A DNA stretch of 29,161 nucleotides from a virus, in the IMG/VR virus record IMGVR_UViG_3300009285_005279, positions 1 to 29,161 of that record, one strand, 5' to 3'. A program made the position numbers and the translations under genes. Shown one piece after another: positions 22,987-28,907 of the stretch (position 1 is its first letter; every line of letters begins with the position of its first letter). Under the pieces are notes generated by a model. The model was not told the DNA's origin, did not search any database, and saw only the letters and a program-made list of their open reading frames with translations.

Positions 22987-23168
22987 GCTTATTTACTCAA
23001 GAACAAATTGATGCATACGATAGAATGGTAGATGCGGAAAAGGAAAGTGAAAAAGTGCGTGAGTTATTTGAGAATGGAACAAAAAAAGAGAAATTTATCT
23101 ACGCGGCAGAACGGGCAGGATTCACAAAAGAACAATCTCAATTTTTATTTGATTTTATATGCCCATAG
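22983..23168 (+). CDS. Hypothetical small protein (61 aa)
   Basis: A 61-residue charged helical protein (MSLFTQEQIDAYDRMVDAEK at the start, then AAERAGFTKEQSQFLFDFICP). It is coupled by an ATGA overlap to the gene before. It ends in ICP exactly like the 22349 gene, and in both cases the stop overlaps an ATGCCC start, because the junction is duplicated. Function unknown. Confidence 0.55.
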   Translation: MSLFTQEQIDAYDRMVDAEKESEKVRELFENGTKKEKFIYAAERAGFTKEQSQFLFDFICP

Positions 23169-23213
23169 AAAACCACGACACCGCAGGAGAGTCTTTGGGC
23201 TTGGAGGAGATAT
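23157..23213 (+). repeat. Direct repeat copy B (57 bases)
   Basis: Second copy of the 57-base block at 22604-22660. Here the reading frame it opens stops after only 23 codons, overlapping the methyltransferase start. Small differences, including the lost T in the TCTTT(T)GGG run compensated later in frame, show that it is not a very recent copy. Confidence 0.8.
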
Positions 23214-23230
23214 TGAAGTCGCTCACATGA
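23159..23230 (+). CDS. Short leader peptide, truncated paralogue (23 aa)
   Basis: ATG at 23159 opens MPIENHDTAGESLGLEEILK and stops three codons later at a TGA (23228-23230) that overlaps the methyltransferase ATG (ATGA). It is the N-terminal remnant of the 22606 gene. GGAGGAGAT inside it lies about 15 bases before the methyltransferase start and could act as its ribosome-binding site. It is probably a remnant now working as a coupling leader. Confidence 0.5.
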   Translation: MPIENHDTAGESLGLEEILKSLT

Positions 23231-24240
23231 AATACTTATCATTATTCAGTGGCATCGGAGGTTTTGAACTAGGAATACAACAAGCGTATGAGAATAGCTG
23301 GATGGTCGATAAGAGAAGATCGCCTGATTCCATATCGAGCGGACAAGAAGAGGAGTACGGTTCAGGAGTGGGTGATCCATCTTCAAGGATCAGTTTGCAT
23401 GAGCTTAACAAATCAGAGGCGACTTGTATTGGTTACTCCGAAATTGATAAATATGCCATCAAAATCTATGAACGACACTTCCCGGACCACCGAAACTACG
23501 GAGACATTAAAGCAATCAGTACCGATAATATCGACCAATTTGACCTGCTCGTTGGAGGATTCCCTTGCCAAAGTTTTTCAATCGCTGGAAAGCGCGGAGG
23601 GTTCGATGACACTCGCGGGACGCTCTTCTTTGAAATTGCGCGAATACTGCACGATAAACAACCTACCCGACTCCTACTGGAAAACGTTAAAGGACTGCTT
23701 TCTCACGACAACGGATTCACTTTCAAAACAATCATCTCCACGCTTGATGAACTGGGGTACGACCTCCAATGGCAAGTGCTTAACAGCAAGAATCACGGAG
23801 TCCCCCAGAACAGGGAGCGCGTGTTCATTGTCGGACATCTTAGAGGAACACCCCGACCCGAAGTATTTCCTTTCGGAGTCAGTAACGCAGTCAATTCTAA
23901 GCAGAATGCACAAGGGAACGACATTGCACACACCCTCCAGTGCGGCGATAAGCACCGAGGAAGCTACATTCAGAACCCAAAATTGATGAATTATAAAAAG
24001 GATTATGAAAACAGCGTAGCAATAACAGCAACAAGTTATAAAGAACCGCCTACAGTTAATGCCATCCGTCGTCTTACCCCAACCGAGTGTGAGAGACTTC
24101 AAGGATTACCAGACGGATGGACAGAGGGAGTCAGTGACACCCAGCGATATAAGTGTCTTGGAAACGCTGTTACAGTGAACGTGGTACGAGAAATAATGCG
24201 CGAGATAATCCCGAAGGATACTAATAAGCGTAATGTTTAG
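23227..24240 (+). CDS. DNA (cytosine-5) methyltransferase
   Basis: A 337-residue enzyme from the ATG at 23227 (MKYLSLFSGIGGFELG); an open frame upstream is not coding. Motifs in order: I FSGIGG (about residues 7-12), IV GGFPCQSFSIAGKRGG with nucleophile Cys114, VI LLENVKGL (151-158), VIII QNRERVFIVG (194-203), IX RRLTPTECERLQGLPDGW (281-298) and X LGNAVTVNVV (311-320). It methylates C5 of cytosine in DNA, probably for protection from host restriction; no partner nuclease is seen. Between motifs I and II about 45 extra residues (about 22-66) are inserted compared with related enzymes as I remember them. An unusually long open frame overlaps it in another phase. Confidence 0.93.
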   Translation: MKYLSLFSGIGGFELGIQQAYENSWMVDKRRSPDSISSGQEEEYGSGVGDPSSRISLHELNKSEATCIGYSEIDKYAIKIYERHFPDHRNYGDIKAISTDNIDQFDLLVGGFPCQSFSIAGKRGGFDDTRGTLFFEIARILHDKQPTRLLLENVKGLLSHDNGFTFKTIISTLDELGYDLQWQVLNSKNHGVPQNRERVFIVGHLRGTPRPEVFPFGVSNAVNSKQNAQGNDIAHTLQCGDKHRGSYIQNPKLMNYKKDYENSVAITATSYKEPPTVNAIRRLTPTECERLQGLPDGWTEGVSDTQRYKCLGNAVTVNVVREIMREIIPKDTNKRNV

Positions 24241-24253
24241 AAAAGAATAACCT

Positions 24254-24451
24254 ATGCCAATCCTAATAGACGTAAAAGCGAGATGTGAGAAATGCGAGAA
24301 AGAGATTATGGTTGAAGATGTTCCTCTTAATACCACTACATCAATAGTATGGACGGGAATAGCGGATAAAATATCTACTCATTCATGGAAGATGTTGCCA
24401 GCGCCTAGTAAGAGAAATTGGCATATTGTATGTAATAAATGTAAGTGGTAA
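24254..24451 (+). CDS. Small zinc-ribbon-like protein (65 aa)
   Basis: A 65-residue protein with CEKCEKEI at about residues 11-18 and CNKCKW at the very C-terminus, giving two C-x2-C pairs about 45 residues apart that could bind one zinc. The middle is short and mixed (TSIVWTGIADKISTHSWKML). It begins 13 bases after the methyltransferase stop. Function unknown. Confidence 0.6.
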   Translation: MPILIDVKARCEKCEKEIMVEDVPLNTTTSIVWTGIADKISTHSWKMLPAPSKRNWHIVCNKCKW

Positions 24452-24460
24452 TATGAAGAC

Positions 24461-24589
24461 ATGGAAACGATGTGGACACAACCGAAAACAACGTGCGACT
24501 TACTTAACAATACGGGATTTGTTCTTACCGTTATTTTTCTTATTATATGGTCGATTCTTTGTATAGGTCTTTTTATTAAAATGGATTAG
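24461..24589 (+). CDS. Very small membrane protein (42 aa)
   Basis: An ATG at 24461 opens a 42-codon frame whose second half is one strong membrane helix (residues about 20-39, FVLTVIFLIIWSILCIGLFI) followed by KMD. The N-terminus is polar. An overlapping ATG at 24454 in another phase gives a less sensible basic peptide. No SD sequence. Function unknown. Confidence 0.45.
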   Translation: METMWTQPKTTCDLLNNTGFVLTVIFLIIWSILCIGLFIKMD

Positions 24590-24607
24590 CGCTGCAAGCG
24601 TACCGTA

Positions 24608-24838
24608 TGAACTTGTCCGTCATGCGGTATGCTTGGAGGGATAATCGCGGATGTTTCAAAGCATGGTTTCATTCGCGTATCCCCCAAATATGGAGGGCGG
24701 CAAAATGTTTGTGGGTCAACGACAAGGTTCTCCCATAAAATGAGCTGGGAGGAATCAGAAGTGAGCCAGTCGCATAATGATTCCTCGGTGTTCAAATCAC
24801 CAGCCCTCCGTATATCAGTAATCGGTCACAAATTGTGA
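24608..24838 (+). pseudogene. Probable frameshifted zinc-ribbon gene
   Basis: A frame with CPSCGMLGGIIADVSKHGF begins directly after a TGA, yet one base removed from the ATG at 24608 (ATGAAC-T-TGTCCG) would give the natural start MNCPSCGMLGG. The body then reads about 75 residues to 24838. This suggests a one-base insertion, real or a sequencing error; alternatively translation starts at the internal ATG at 24629 and lacks the Cys pair. Recoding of TGA is unlikely, as TGA ends other genes here. Confidence 0.4.
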
Positions 24839-24840
24839 CC
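24824..24840. promoter_or_regulatory. Perfect palindrome, possible operator
   Basis: GGTCACA-AAT-TGTGACC is a perfect 7-base inverted repeat with a 3-base centre, 33 bases upstream of the GTG start at 24874 that follows a strong SD. It has no T-run, so it is not a terminator. A dimeric repressor or activator site for the cassette is plausible. Confidence 0.45.
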
Positions 24841-24873
24841 AACTCGTACCTTTACAGAAAGGAGGTCGGTACA

Positions 24874-25086
24874 GTGTCTAAAGCGAAAAGAACTCGCGGC
24901 CGTGCTATCGTTCTCCTTTTCAAGGATGGCGAGCAGCACGAGACTCTGTGGAAAACGATGTGGAACAACTTGTTTTTCCACTTCGCTTCCCAAGACAATG
25001 GAATCATACTCAAAGTGAGGCGCGATCTAATCTTGAAAGGAGATGAGCCATGTTCTTGCGGGCGGCACTCATTGGATTCACGGTAG
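24874..25086 (+). CDS. Hypothetical protein (70 aa) with GTG start
   Basis: The start is set by a textbook SD, AAAGGAGGT at 24859-24867, 6 bases before a GTG. The 70-residue protein has a basic N-terminus (MSKAKRTRGR), a central WKTMWNNLFFHF and a Cys pair near the end (CSCGRHS). Its last 37 bases overlap the next gene. SD strength and G+C content differ from most of the window. Function unknown. Confidence 0.6.
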   Translation: MSKAKRTRGRAIVLLFKDGEQHETLWKTMWNNLFFHFASQDNGIILKVRRDLILKGDEPCSCGRHSLDSR

Positions 25087-25139
25087 CGTTTCTATTGGTG
25101 CAGGGCTACCGAATCATTTATCCAGAATGGAGGTTGTGA
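25050..25139 (+). CDS. Tiny membrane peptide (29 aa)
   Basis: SD GAAAGGAGATGAGCC precedes the ATG at 25050. The 29-residue product has a membrane-length hydrophobic stretch at about residues 2-18 (FLRAALIGFTVAFLLVQ) and a short polar end. Its TGA overlaps the next ATG (TGATG), and GGAGGTTGTG inside its end is the next gene's SD. Too short for most gene finders, but the two SD sequences support translation. Confidence 0.5.
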   Translation: MFLRAALIGFTVAFLLVQGYRIIYPEWRL

Positions 25140-25345
25140 TGCCTTCATGTGTCATCTGCAACCATACAGATGCGTTCGCCTACATTCAGACACCGATAAC
25201 AAAGAAGCACATCTGTGTTCCCTGCGCGGGTGTCATCAAGGACCTTCATTCACACTATATCCTCGATGTAGCGCACAAAGGAAGACGCGAAGGACATATC
25301 CACACTCATCGCAAGATACAAGATCCTGATGGGAGTATGCCATGA
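25139..25345 (+). CDS. Zinc-ribbon protein (68 aa)
   Basis: The SD GGAGGTTGTG lies directly upstream of the ATG at 25139, which is used because it coincides with the end of the previous gene; an earlier ATG at 25043 belongs to another overlap. The N-terminal half is a zinc ribbon, C-x2-C (CVIC, about residues 4-7), 18 residues, then C-x2-C (CVPC). The rest is His/Arg-rich. It is coupled by ATGA to the next gene, which has the same fold twice. Confidence 0.65.
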   Translation: MPSCVICNHTDAFAYIQTPITKKHICVPCAGVIKDLHSHYILDVAHKGRREGHIHTHRKIQDPDGSMP

Positions 25346-25659
25346 AATGCAGCGATTGCGACTTCGAGGCGGATAATGCGTTCCTATTCGCCTACGCGGA
25401 CATCGACAAGCAAGATGAGCCATCCTGCATGAACTGCATACTTGGAGCAATCGAGAGGAGAATGAGAAAAGTGGAGAATACACTTCACAAAAAGTCATGT
25501 ATCCTCTGTGGGGGCAAGGAGTACGCGAATAACCTATTTTCAATCATGTCCGCACCTACGAAGTTGATATGCCGCTCATGCGTCACTATCCTTGCAATGA
25601 ATGTGGATAAGGAAAAGAAGGTTGAAGTCATTGAACGTGATGACAGGACAAGAAAATAG
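25342..25659 (+). CDS. Double zinc-ribbon protein (105 aa)
   Basis: Two zinc ribbons in tandem: CSDC...CMNC (about residues 3-33) and CILC...CRSC (about 53-79), each with about 20-22 residues between Cys pairs, then a Lys/Glu-rich tail. The spacing matches the ribbon in the preceding 68-residue protein, so the three units look related. Such small ribbons often bind nucleic acid or RNA polymerase. The gene ends 19 bases before a strong terminator. Confidence 0.65.
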   Translation: MKCSDCDFEADNAFLFAYADIDKQDEPSCMNCILGAIERRMRKVENTLHKKSCILCGGKEYANNLFSIMSAPTKLICRSCVTILAMNVDKEKKVEVIERDDRTRK

Positions 25660-25677
25660 CCGACCGAAACCGCCGAC

Positions 25678-25729
25678 AGGGGAACTGTAAGACGCCCCAC
25701 GTCGTCGAAGCAGTTCCCCTCATTTTTTT
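25678..25729 (+). terminator. Strong intrinsic terminator closing the zinc-ribbon cassette
   Basis: AGGGGAACTG (25678-25687) pairs perfectly with CAGTTCCCCT (25711-25720) and is followed by a T7 run at 25723-25729. The 23-base loop contains a further CGTCGTCG repeat. Textbook plus-strand terminator. Confidence 0.9.
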
Positions 25730-25733
25730 GAAT

Positions 25734-25913
25734 ATGCCAAAATTAAGTAGTTATAAAACAAGAGAAGAATATAACCAGTATTATAGAGAGTATCGAAAAA
25801 GGAATAATGACAAGATGCGCCTCTATTGGAAAAAGTATTATAAAATAAGGAAATTAAAGAAATTACATGACGAAGAAAGGTTGGGGGAACGCGGCCAAGA
25901 AGACAATATATAA
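25734..25913 (+). CDS. Small Tyr/Arg/Lys-rich protein (59 aa)
   Basis: Starts at the ATG at 25734, immediately after the terminator. The 59 residues are dominated by Tyr, Arg, Lys and Asn (EEYNQYYREYRKRNNDK, about residues 12-28), giving a very basic helix that probably binds nucleic acid. Its end overlaps the DUF1064-type gene by 47 bases, so the two are likely coupled. No specific family claimed. Confidence 0.55.
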   Translation: MPKLSSYKTREEYNQYYREYRKRNNDKMRLYWKKYYKIRKLKKLHDEERLGERGQEDNI

Positions 25914-26223
25914 AGGAAAAGTTTATGATTCAAAATTTGAATCTGAATATGCGATGATTCTTGATTCAATGCTTCGTTCAAAAAAGATAAAGTCATGGGA
26001 TAGGCAAATCAAGATTCCAGTAATAATCAATGGCGTAAAAGTTTTCTCCTACACAATAGACTTCTCTATTATCCACAATGACGGGAGTATCGAATATGTC
26101 GAAACAAAAGGGTACGCAACTTATGTATGGCGAATAAAATGGAAAATACTTAATGCCATCCATTCAAAGATAAAGGGCATTAAGTTTACGCTTATTTCTC
26201 AAAATAAAATATCATTCAAATAG
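25867..26223 (+). CDS. DUF1064-type endonuclease-like protein
   Basis: A 118-residue protein. YDSKFESEYAMILDSMLRSK (about residues 18-37) and IKIPVIINGVKVFSYTIDFS (about 48-67) match DUF1064, with the PD-(D/E)xK core visible as Asp65 and the E-x-K of EYVETKG (about 75-81). Members are found in phages and are thought to be endonucleases, possibly Holliday-junction resolving. Length matches the family. It is the last gene of the rightward run and faces the lysis-like cassette tail to tail. Confidence 0.8.
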   Translation: MTKKGWGNAAKKTIYKGKVYDSKFESEYAMILDSMLRSKKIKSWDRQIKIPVIINGVKVFSYTIDFSIIHNDGSIEYVETKGYATYVWRIKWKILNAIHSKIKGIKFTLISQNKISFK

Positions 26224-26236
26224 CTACTTTATTTTG
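26200..26236. terminator. Possible bidirectional AT-rich terminator
   Basis: CAAAATAAA (26200-26208) is perfectly complementary to TTTATTTTG (26228-26236) between convergent genes. The stem contains almost no G or C, so stability is low and the call is weak. Confidence 0.35.
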
Positions 26237-26247
26237 TCGGTTATCAC

Positions 26248-26403
26248 TTACTTCAATTCAGCGAGAACCTTCGTAAGTTCTGTCATTGCTAAAGCTGAGT
26301 GATTGATATGATTTCCTATCAATTTATAATTGACCCACAGTGAAAAAACCGCAACTCCGGCAAGCCCTCCCTGCACCAACGCCTCAACTATTTTTTCCTG
26401 CAT
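26248..26403 (-). CDS. Tiny single-helix membrane protein (51 aa)
   Basis: ATG at 26403 opens a 51-codon frame: MQEKIVEALVQGGLAGVAVF then SLWVNYKLIGN. A membrane helix spans about residues 7-24, followed by a helical polar end. It overlaps the upstream two-helix gene by 20 bases and is the last gene before the convergent junction. Small one-helix proteins after a holin-like gene are common in phage lysis cassettes; the role here is inferred from context. Confidence 0.6.
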   Translation of the reverse strand: MQEKIVEALVQGGLAGVAVFSLWVNYKLIGNHINHSALAMTELTKVLAELK

Positions 26404-26566
26404 ATTTCCTTTTCAGATAATCGACAATGATAATAAGCGCGCCGCCTATAGTAAGCTGTGCGACATTCGGAACATTGACAATGAATTGGTCAACGAGAAA
26501 AGGCAAAAGAAAAATAAGAAATGCCTTTGCCGCCTTTATTAATGATTGTTTGAAAGAAAATTGCAT
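26384..26566 (-). CDS. Two-helix membrane protein, holin-like
   Basis: A 60-residue protein with two hydrophobic segments (about residues 13-32, AKAFLIFLLPFLVDQFIVNV, and 36-51, AQLTIGGALIIIVDYL), a basic start and a basic end (KRKYAGKNS). Size, two helices and charged C-terminus fit class II holins, which make membrane holes at lysis. The gene lies 3 bases after the papain-like peptidase and 20 bases into the next tiny membrane gene. Holin identity is inferred. Confidence 0.62.
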   Translation of the reverse strand: MQFSFKQSLIKAAKAFLIFLLPFLVDQFIVNVPNVAQLTIGGALIIIVDYLKRKYAGKNS

Positions 26567-26569
26567 AGA

Positions 26570-27496
26570 TTAATATTTAGTTTTATAAAGCCATTGGTCT
26601 TCTACGCGCCCTTCAAAAATCGCTTCATAGTCCCATGATCCATACACAAGCCCCTTTATTTCCCTGTTTGTTGGGAGGCGCACTATCTTTTTTAAGAGCC
26701 ATGGATTGAAAGCTGTTTTCTTTTCCAAAAAATAATTCCTTTTCTTATTATATCTCATATCAACAGGCAATTCTTTTGGAATATCCCTACTTACCCATGC
26801 GTCCCATATCGGGTATGATTTGTGAAAATAACAATAACCATTCAATCCCCATTTCTCACCCCAGCTGTTTTTCACAAGCAACCATCCGTTTGCTTTCCAT
26901 CCACACACAGCAACTGCATGACCATATTTCCACCCATCCTCTTTCTTCCATTCAAGATTCCCACTCTCTTTATCAGGCGTGTTGTAAGAATTGTACCAAG
27001 GCACGGAAATGACGACAATGCTTCTATTTTTATATAGTGCTGACGCAATCTCGTTAAAAGAAACGCCTACGCGCCAATATGACTCTGATTTATGCTGTGT
27101 TGCATCAAGATAATTCGGTATGTTGTTCCAATCGAGATATTCACGTTCCGTAACATCATGCCGCTCTGGATAATCGATTTCATCTACTGCCCCGTAATCA
27201 GTAAGAACTTTGAAAGCATTTCTCGTGTGAGCCCCCCATGACGTGTTTCCCTCAATTTGTTTTGTTCTCGCATAAATATACCGAGCAGAAAGCTCTTTTC
27301 CCTCTTGGATTTGTTTATGGTATGAGGTTGCCTGTGCTGTGCAAGAGCCGAAACCATTCTGATTTTTGAGTGGGAAAGGGTCATTGAGGCGGAAAGAATC
27401 CGGCAAATCATCCTCTGCAAATTGGATACCGCCAAGACGATAATCTCTCCAATCACGCCTATCCTTTTTAGCCCCTAATCTTTTATCCACTTGCAT
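26570..27496 (-). CDS. Papain-like (C1A) cysteine peptidase
   Basis: A 308-residue protein. All four catalytic elements of papain peptidases are in order: Gln46 in NQNGFG, Cys52 in GSCTAQA, His193 in YGHAVAVCGW and Asn210 in VKNSWGEKWGLNGY. The spacing gives one complete C1 domain from about residue 30 to 235; a C-terminal extension of about 70 residues, rich in Lys, Trp and Tyr, follows. There is no signal peptide or long propeptide. It heads a minus-strand unit with two tiny membrane proteins, so it may act in release or on virion or host proteins. This placement of a C1 peptidase is unusual for a phage. Confidence 0.88.
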   Translation of the reverse strand: MQVDKRLGAKKDRRDWRDYRLGGIQFAEDDLPDSFRLNDPFPLKNQNGFGSCTAQATSYHKQIQEGKELSARYIYARTKQIEGNTSWGAHTRNAFKVLTDYGAVDEIDYPERHDVTEREYLDWNNIPNYLDATQHKSESYWRVGVSFNEIASALYKNRSIVVISVPWYNSYNTPDKESGNLEWKKEDGWKYGHAVAVCGWKANGWLLVKNSWGEKWGLNGYCYFHKSYPIWDAWVSRDIPKELPVDMRYNKKRNYFLEKKTAFNPWLLKKIVRLPTNREIKGLVYGSWDYEAIFEGRVEDQWLYKTKY

Positions 27497-27519
27497 AAAA
27501 TCTATTATTCATTTATAGT
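27491..27519 (+). promoter_or_regulatory. Candidate promoter of the rightmost glycosyltransferase unit
   Basis: TTGCAT (27491-27496) and TATAGT (27514-27519) are spaced by 17 bases. Transcription would start near 27526, just before a leader with two alternative hairpins. The TATAGTAATATA string also occurs near 20501 and, in minus-strand form, as TATAGTAAAATA near 10187. Confidence 0.45.
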
Positions 27520-27529
27520 AATATAGTGG

Positions 27530-27594
27530 TTTCGGGCAACATTATGGTACTATAGTGACGAGTCCCTGTTCGCCCGAAACAGGGGCTTATTTTT
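27530..27594 (+). promoter_or_regulatory. Attenuator-like leader with competing hairpins
   Basis: Stem 1: TTTCGGGC (27530-27537) with GCCCGAAA (27572-27579). Stem 2: CCCTGTT (27564-27570) with AACAGGG (27578-27584), followed by GCTTATTTTT. Stem 2 with the T-run is a terminator. Stem 1 uses its loop and left part of the right arm, so both cannot form together. No gene lies upstream on this strand, so a simple end-of-gene terminator is unlikely. Confidence 0.55.
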
Positions 27595-27609
27595 ATATCA
27601 TATCACACT

Positions 27610-28881
27610 ATGGAAAAGCGGAACAAGAAGATAGGGGTTTTAACAACATTCTATGAGTTCAATTCTTCTTATTCTCTTTGCTCTGTTGTCGAAGCTCAAC
27701 TTTACGCGCTTGTGGAAAACGGTTATGAAACCGTTCTTTTTGTCCATGATAACTTCAATGATGACAACCTTGTTCCAAATGGAGTTGAGATACGAAAGGT
27801 AGTTCCACGATTTTTACTTGTGGATTATTCTGCGAATCAAGAGATGTCACCGGACCTTGAAAACCAAGCAAAAACGGCTTATGAAGCATTAAAAGAACAT
27901 TGTTCTGATATTGATATTATTCTTGAACACGACCTGATATTCCAAGCGTGGTTCTTGCCATATTGCATGGCAATCCATAAATACGCTGAAGAATCAAATA
28001 TAAAATGGCTTCATTGGATACATTCTAATCCTTCATCACGTCCAAATGAGATGAAGTACCCACATAATTTGCGGTATACATTACCTAAAAACTCAAAACT
28101 TGTATATCTCAATAATCATTATCTCGTCAATGCGGCCGAAAGCTACGGTGTTTTTCCGAAAGATGTGCGAATAGTATATAATCCTCTCGATCCGCAACTT
28201 TTTCTCAATCTTCACAAGCTCATCAAAGAACTTATCCACAAATACGATATTTTATCAACAGATTATCTACAGATTTATCCTGTTTCAACGCCGAGAATGA
28301 TGTCTGGAAAACAGCTTGGTATAGTCATTGAGATAATGGCGGCTCTGAAAAAACAAGGTAAGAAAATTGCACTCATTGTATGTAATGCTCATGCAAACGA
28401 TAAAAGAGAAAAACAACTTATCGGTGAAACGATAGCATGGGCGAGTACAAAAGGAATTACACGCAACGAGCTTATTTTCACATCGCTTGAAGATGAGCCG
28501 AATTACCAACATGGAGTGCCGCGTGAAGTGGTATCGCAATTATTCCAGCTTTCTAATCTTTTCATTTTTCCAAGCACGTCAGAAAACTGTTCCCTCATTC
28601 TTTTAGAGGCAATGCTTTCTCATAATCTCCTCATTCTCAATAACCATGTTCCGCCAATGAGAGAATTTGCGAAAGAAAATGCTCTCTACTTTGATTTTGG
28701 AGGGATAGGAACAAATGTTGAATACAAAGATAGGGATAGCTTCATGAACGATGTCGCAAAGATCATCAATTCGGAGTTCTCACAAAATAAAGTGCTAAAG
28801 GCAAGTAACGACATAAAAAAGAATTATTCGTATAGCCATATATTCAAGCAGTCAATAGAACCTCTCTTTTTTGAATGTTAA
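27610..28881 (+). CDS. GT4-type glycosyltransferase (GT-B fold)
   Basis: A 423-residue protein. The N-terminal half starts KKIGVLTTFYEFNSSYSLCS with an acceptor-side look. The C-terminal half has the donor-binding pattern LSNLFIFPSTSENCSLILLE (E-x7-E-type, about residues 317-336), then AMLSHNLLILNNHVPPMREF. Retaining glycosyltransferase group 1 enzymes share this layout. It is in its own unit, opposite to the main glycan operon, with an attenuator-like leader. It has no membrane helix. A link to the 0.6-10 kb module is possible but unproven. Confidence 0.75.
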   Translation: MEKRNKKIGVLTTFYEFNSSYSLCSVVEAQLYALVENGYETVLFVHDNFNDDNLVPNGVEIRKVVPRFLLVDYSANQEMSPDLENQAKTAYEALKEHCSDIDIILEHDLIFQAWFLPYCMAIHKYAEESNIKWLHWIHSNPSSRPNEMKYPHNLRYTLPKNSKLVYLNNHYLVNAAESYGVFPKDVRIVYNPLDPQLFLNLHKLIKELIHKYDILSTDYLQIYPVSTPRMMSGKQLGIVIEIMAALKKQGKKIALIVCNAHANDKREKQLIGETIAWASTKGITRNELIFTSLEDEPNYQHGVPREVVSQLFQLSNLFIFPSTSENCSLILLEAMLSHNLLILNNHVPPMREFAKENALYFDFGGIGTNVEYKDRDSFMNDVAKIINSEFSQNKVLKASNDIKKNYSYSHIFKQSIEPLFFEC

Positions 28882-28907
28882 TCCATTGCCTTAATAGGTC
28901 TGGAGTA

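Noticed and set aside
24608-24628. TGA read as an amino acid (alternative code)
   Set aside because: TGA ends other genes in the window, including coupled ATGA overlaps, so recoding is unlikely; a one-base shift explains the site better.
24692-24810. tRNA-like 3' end (GGTGTTCAAATCACC plus GCCCTCC) with a matching GGAGGGC upstream
   Set aside because: The acceptor and T-arm match is striking, but the span is 119 bases, no regular anticodon arm or CCA is found, and the region is in an open protein frame. Treated as coincidence or a distant remnant.
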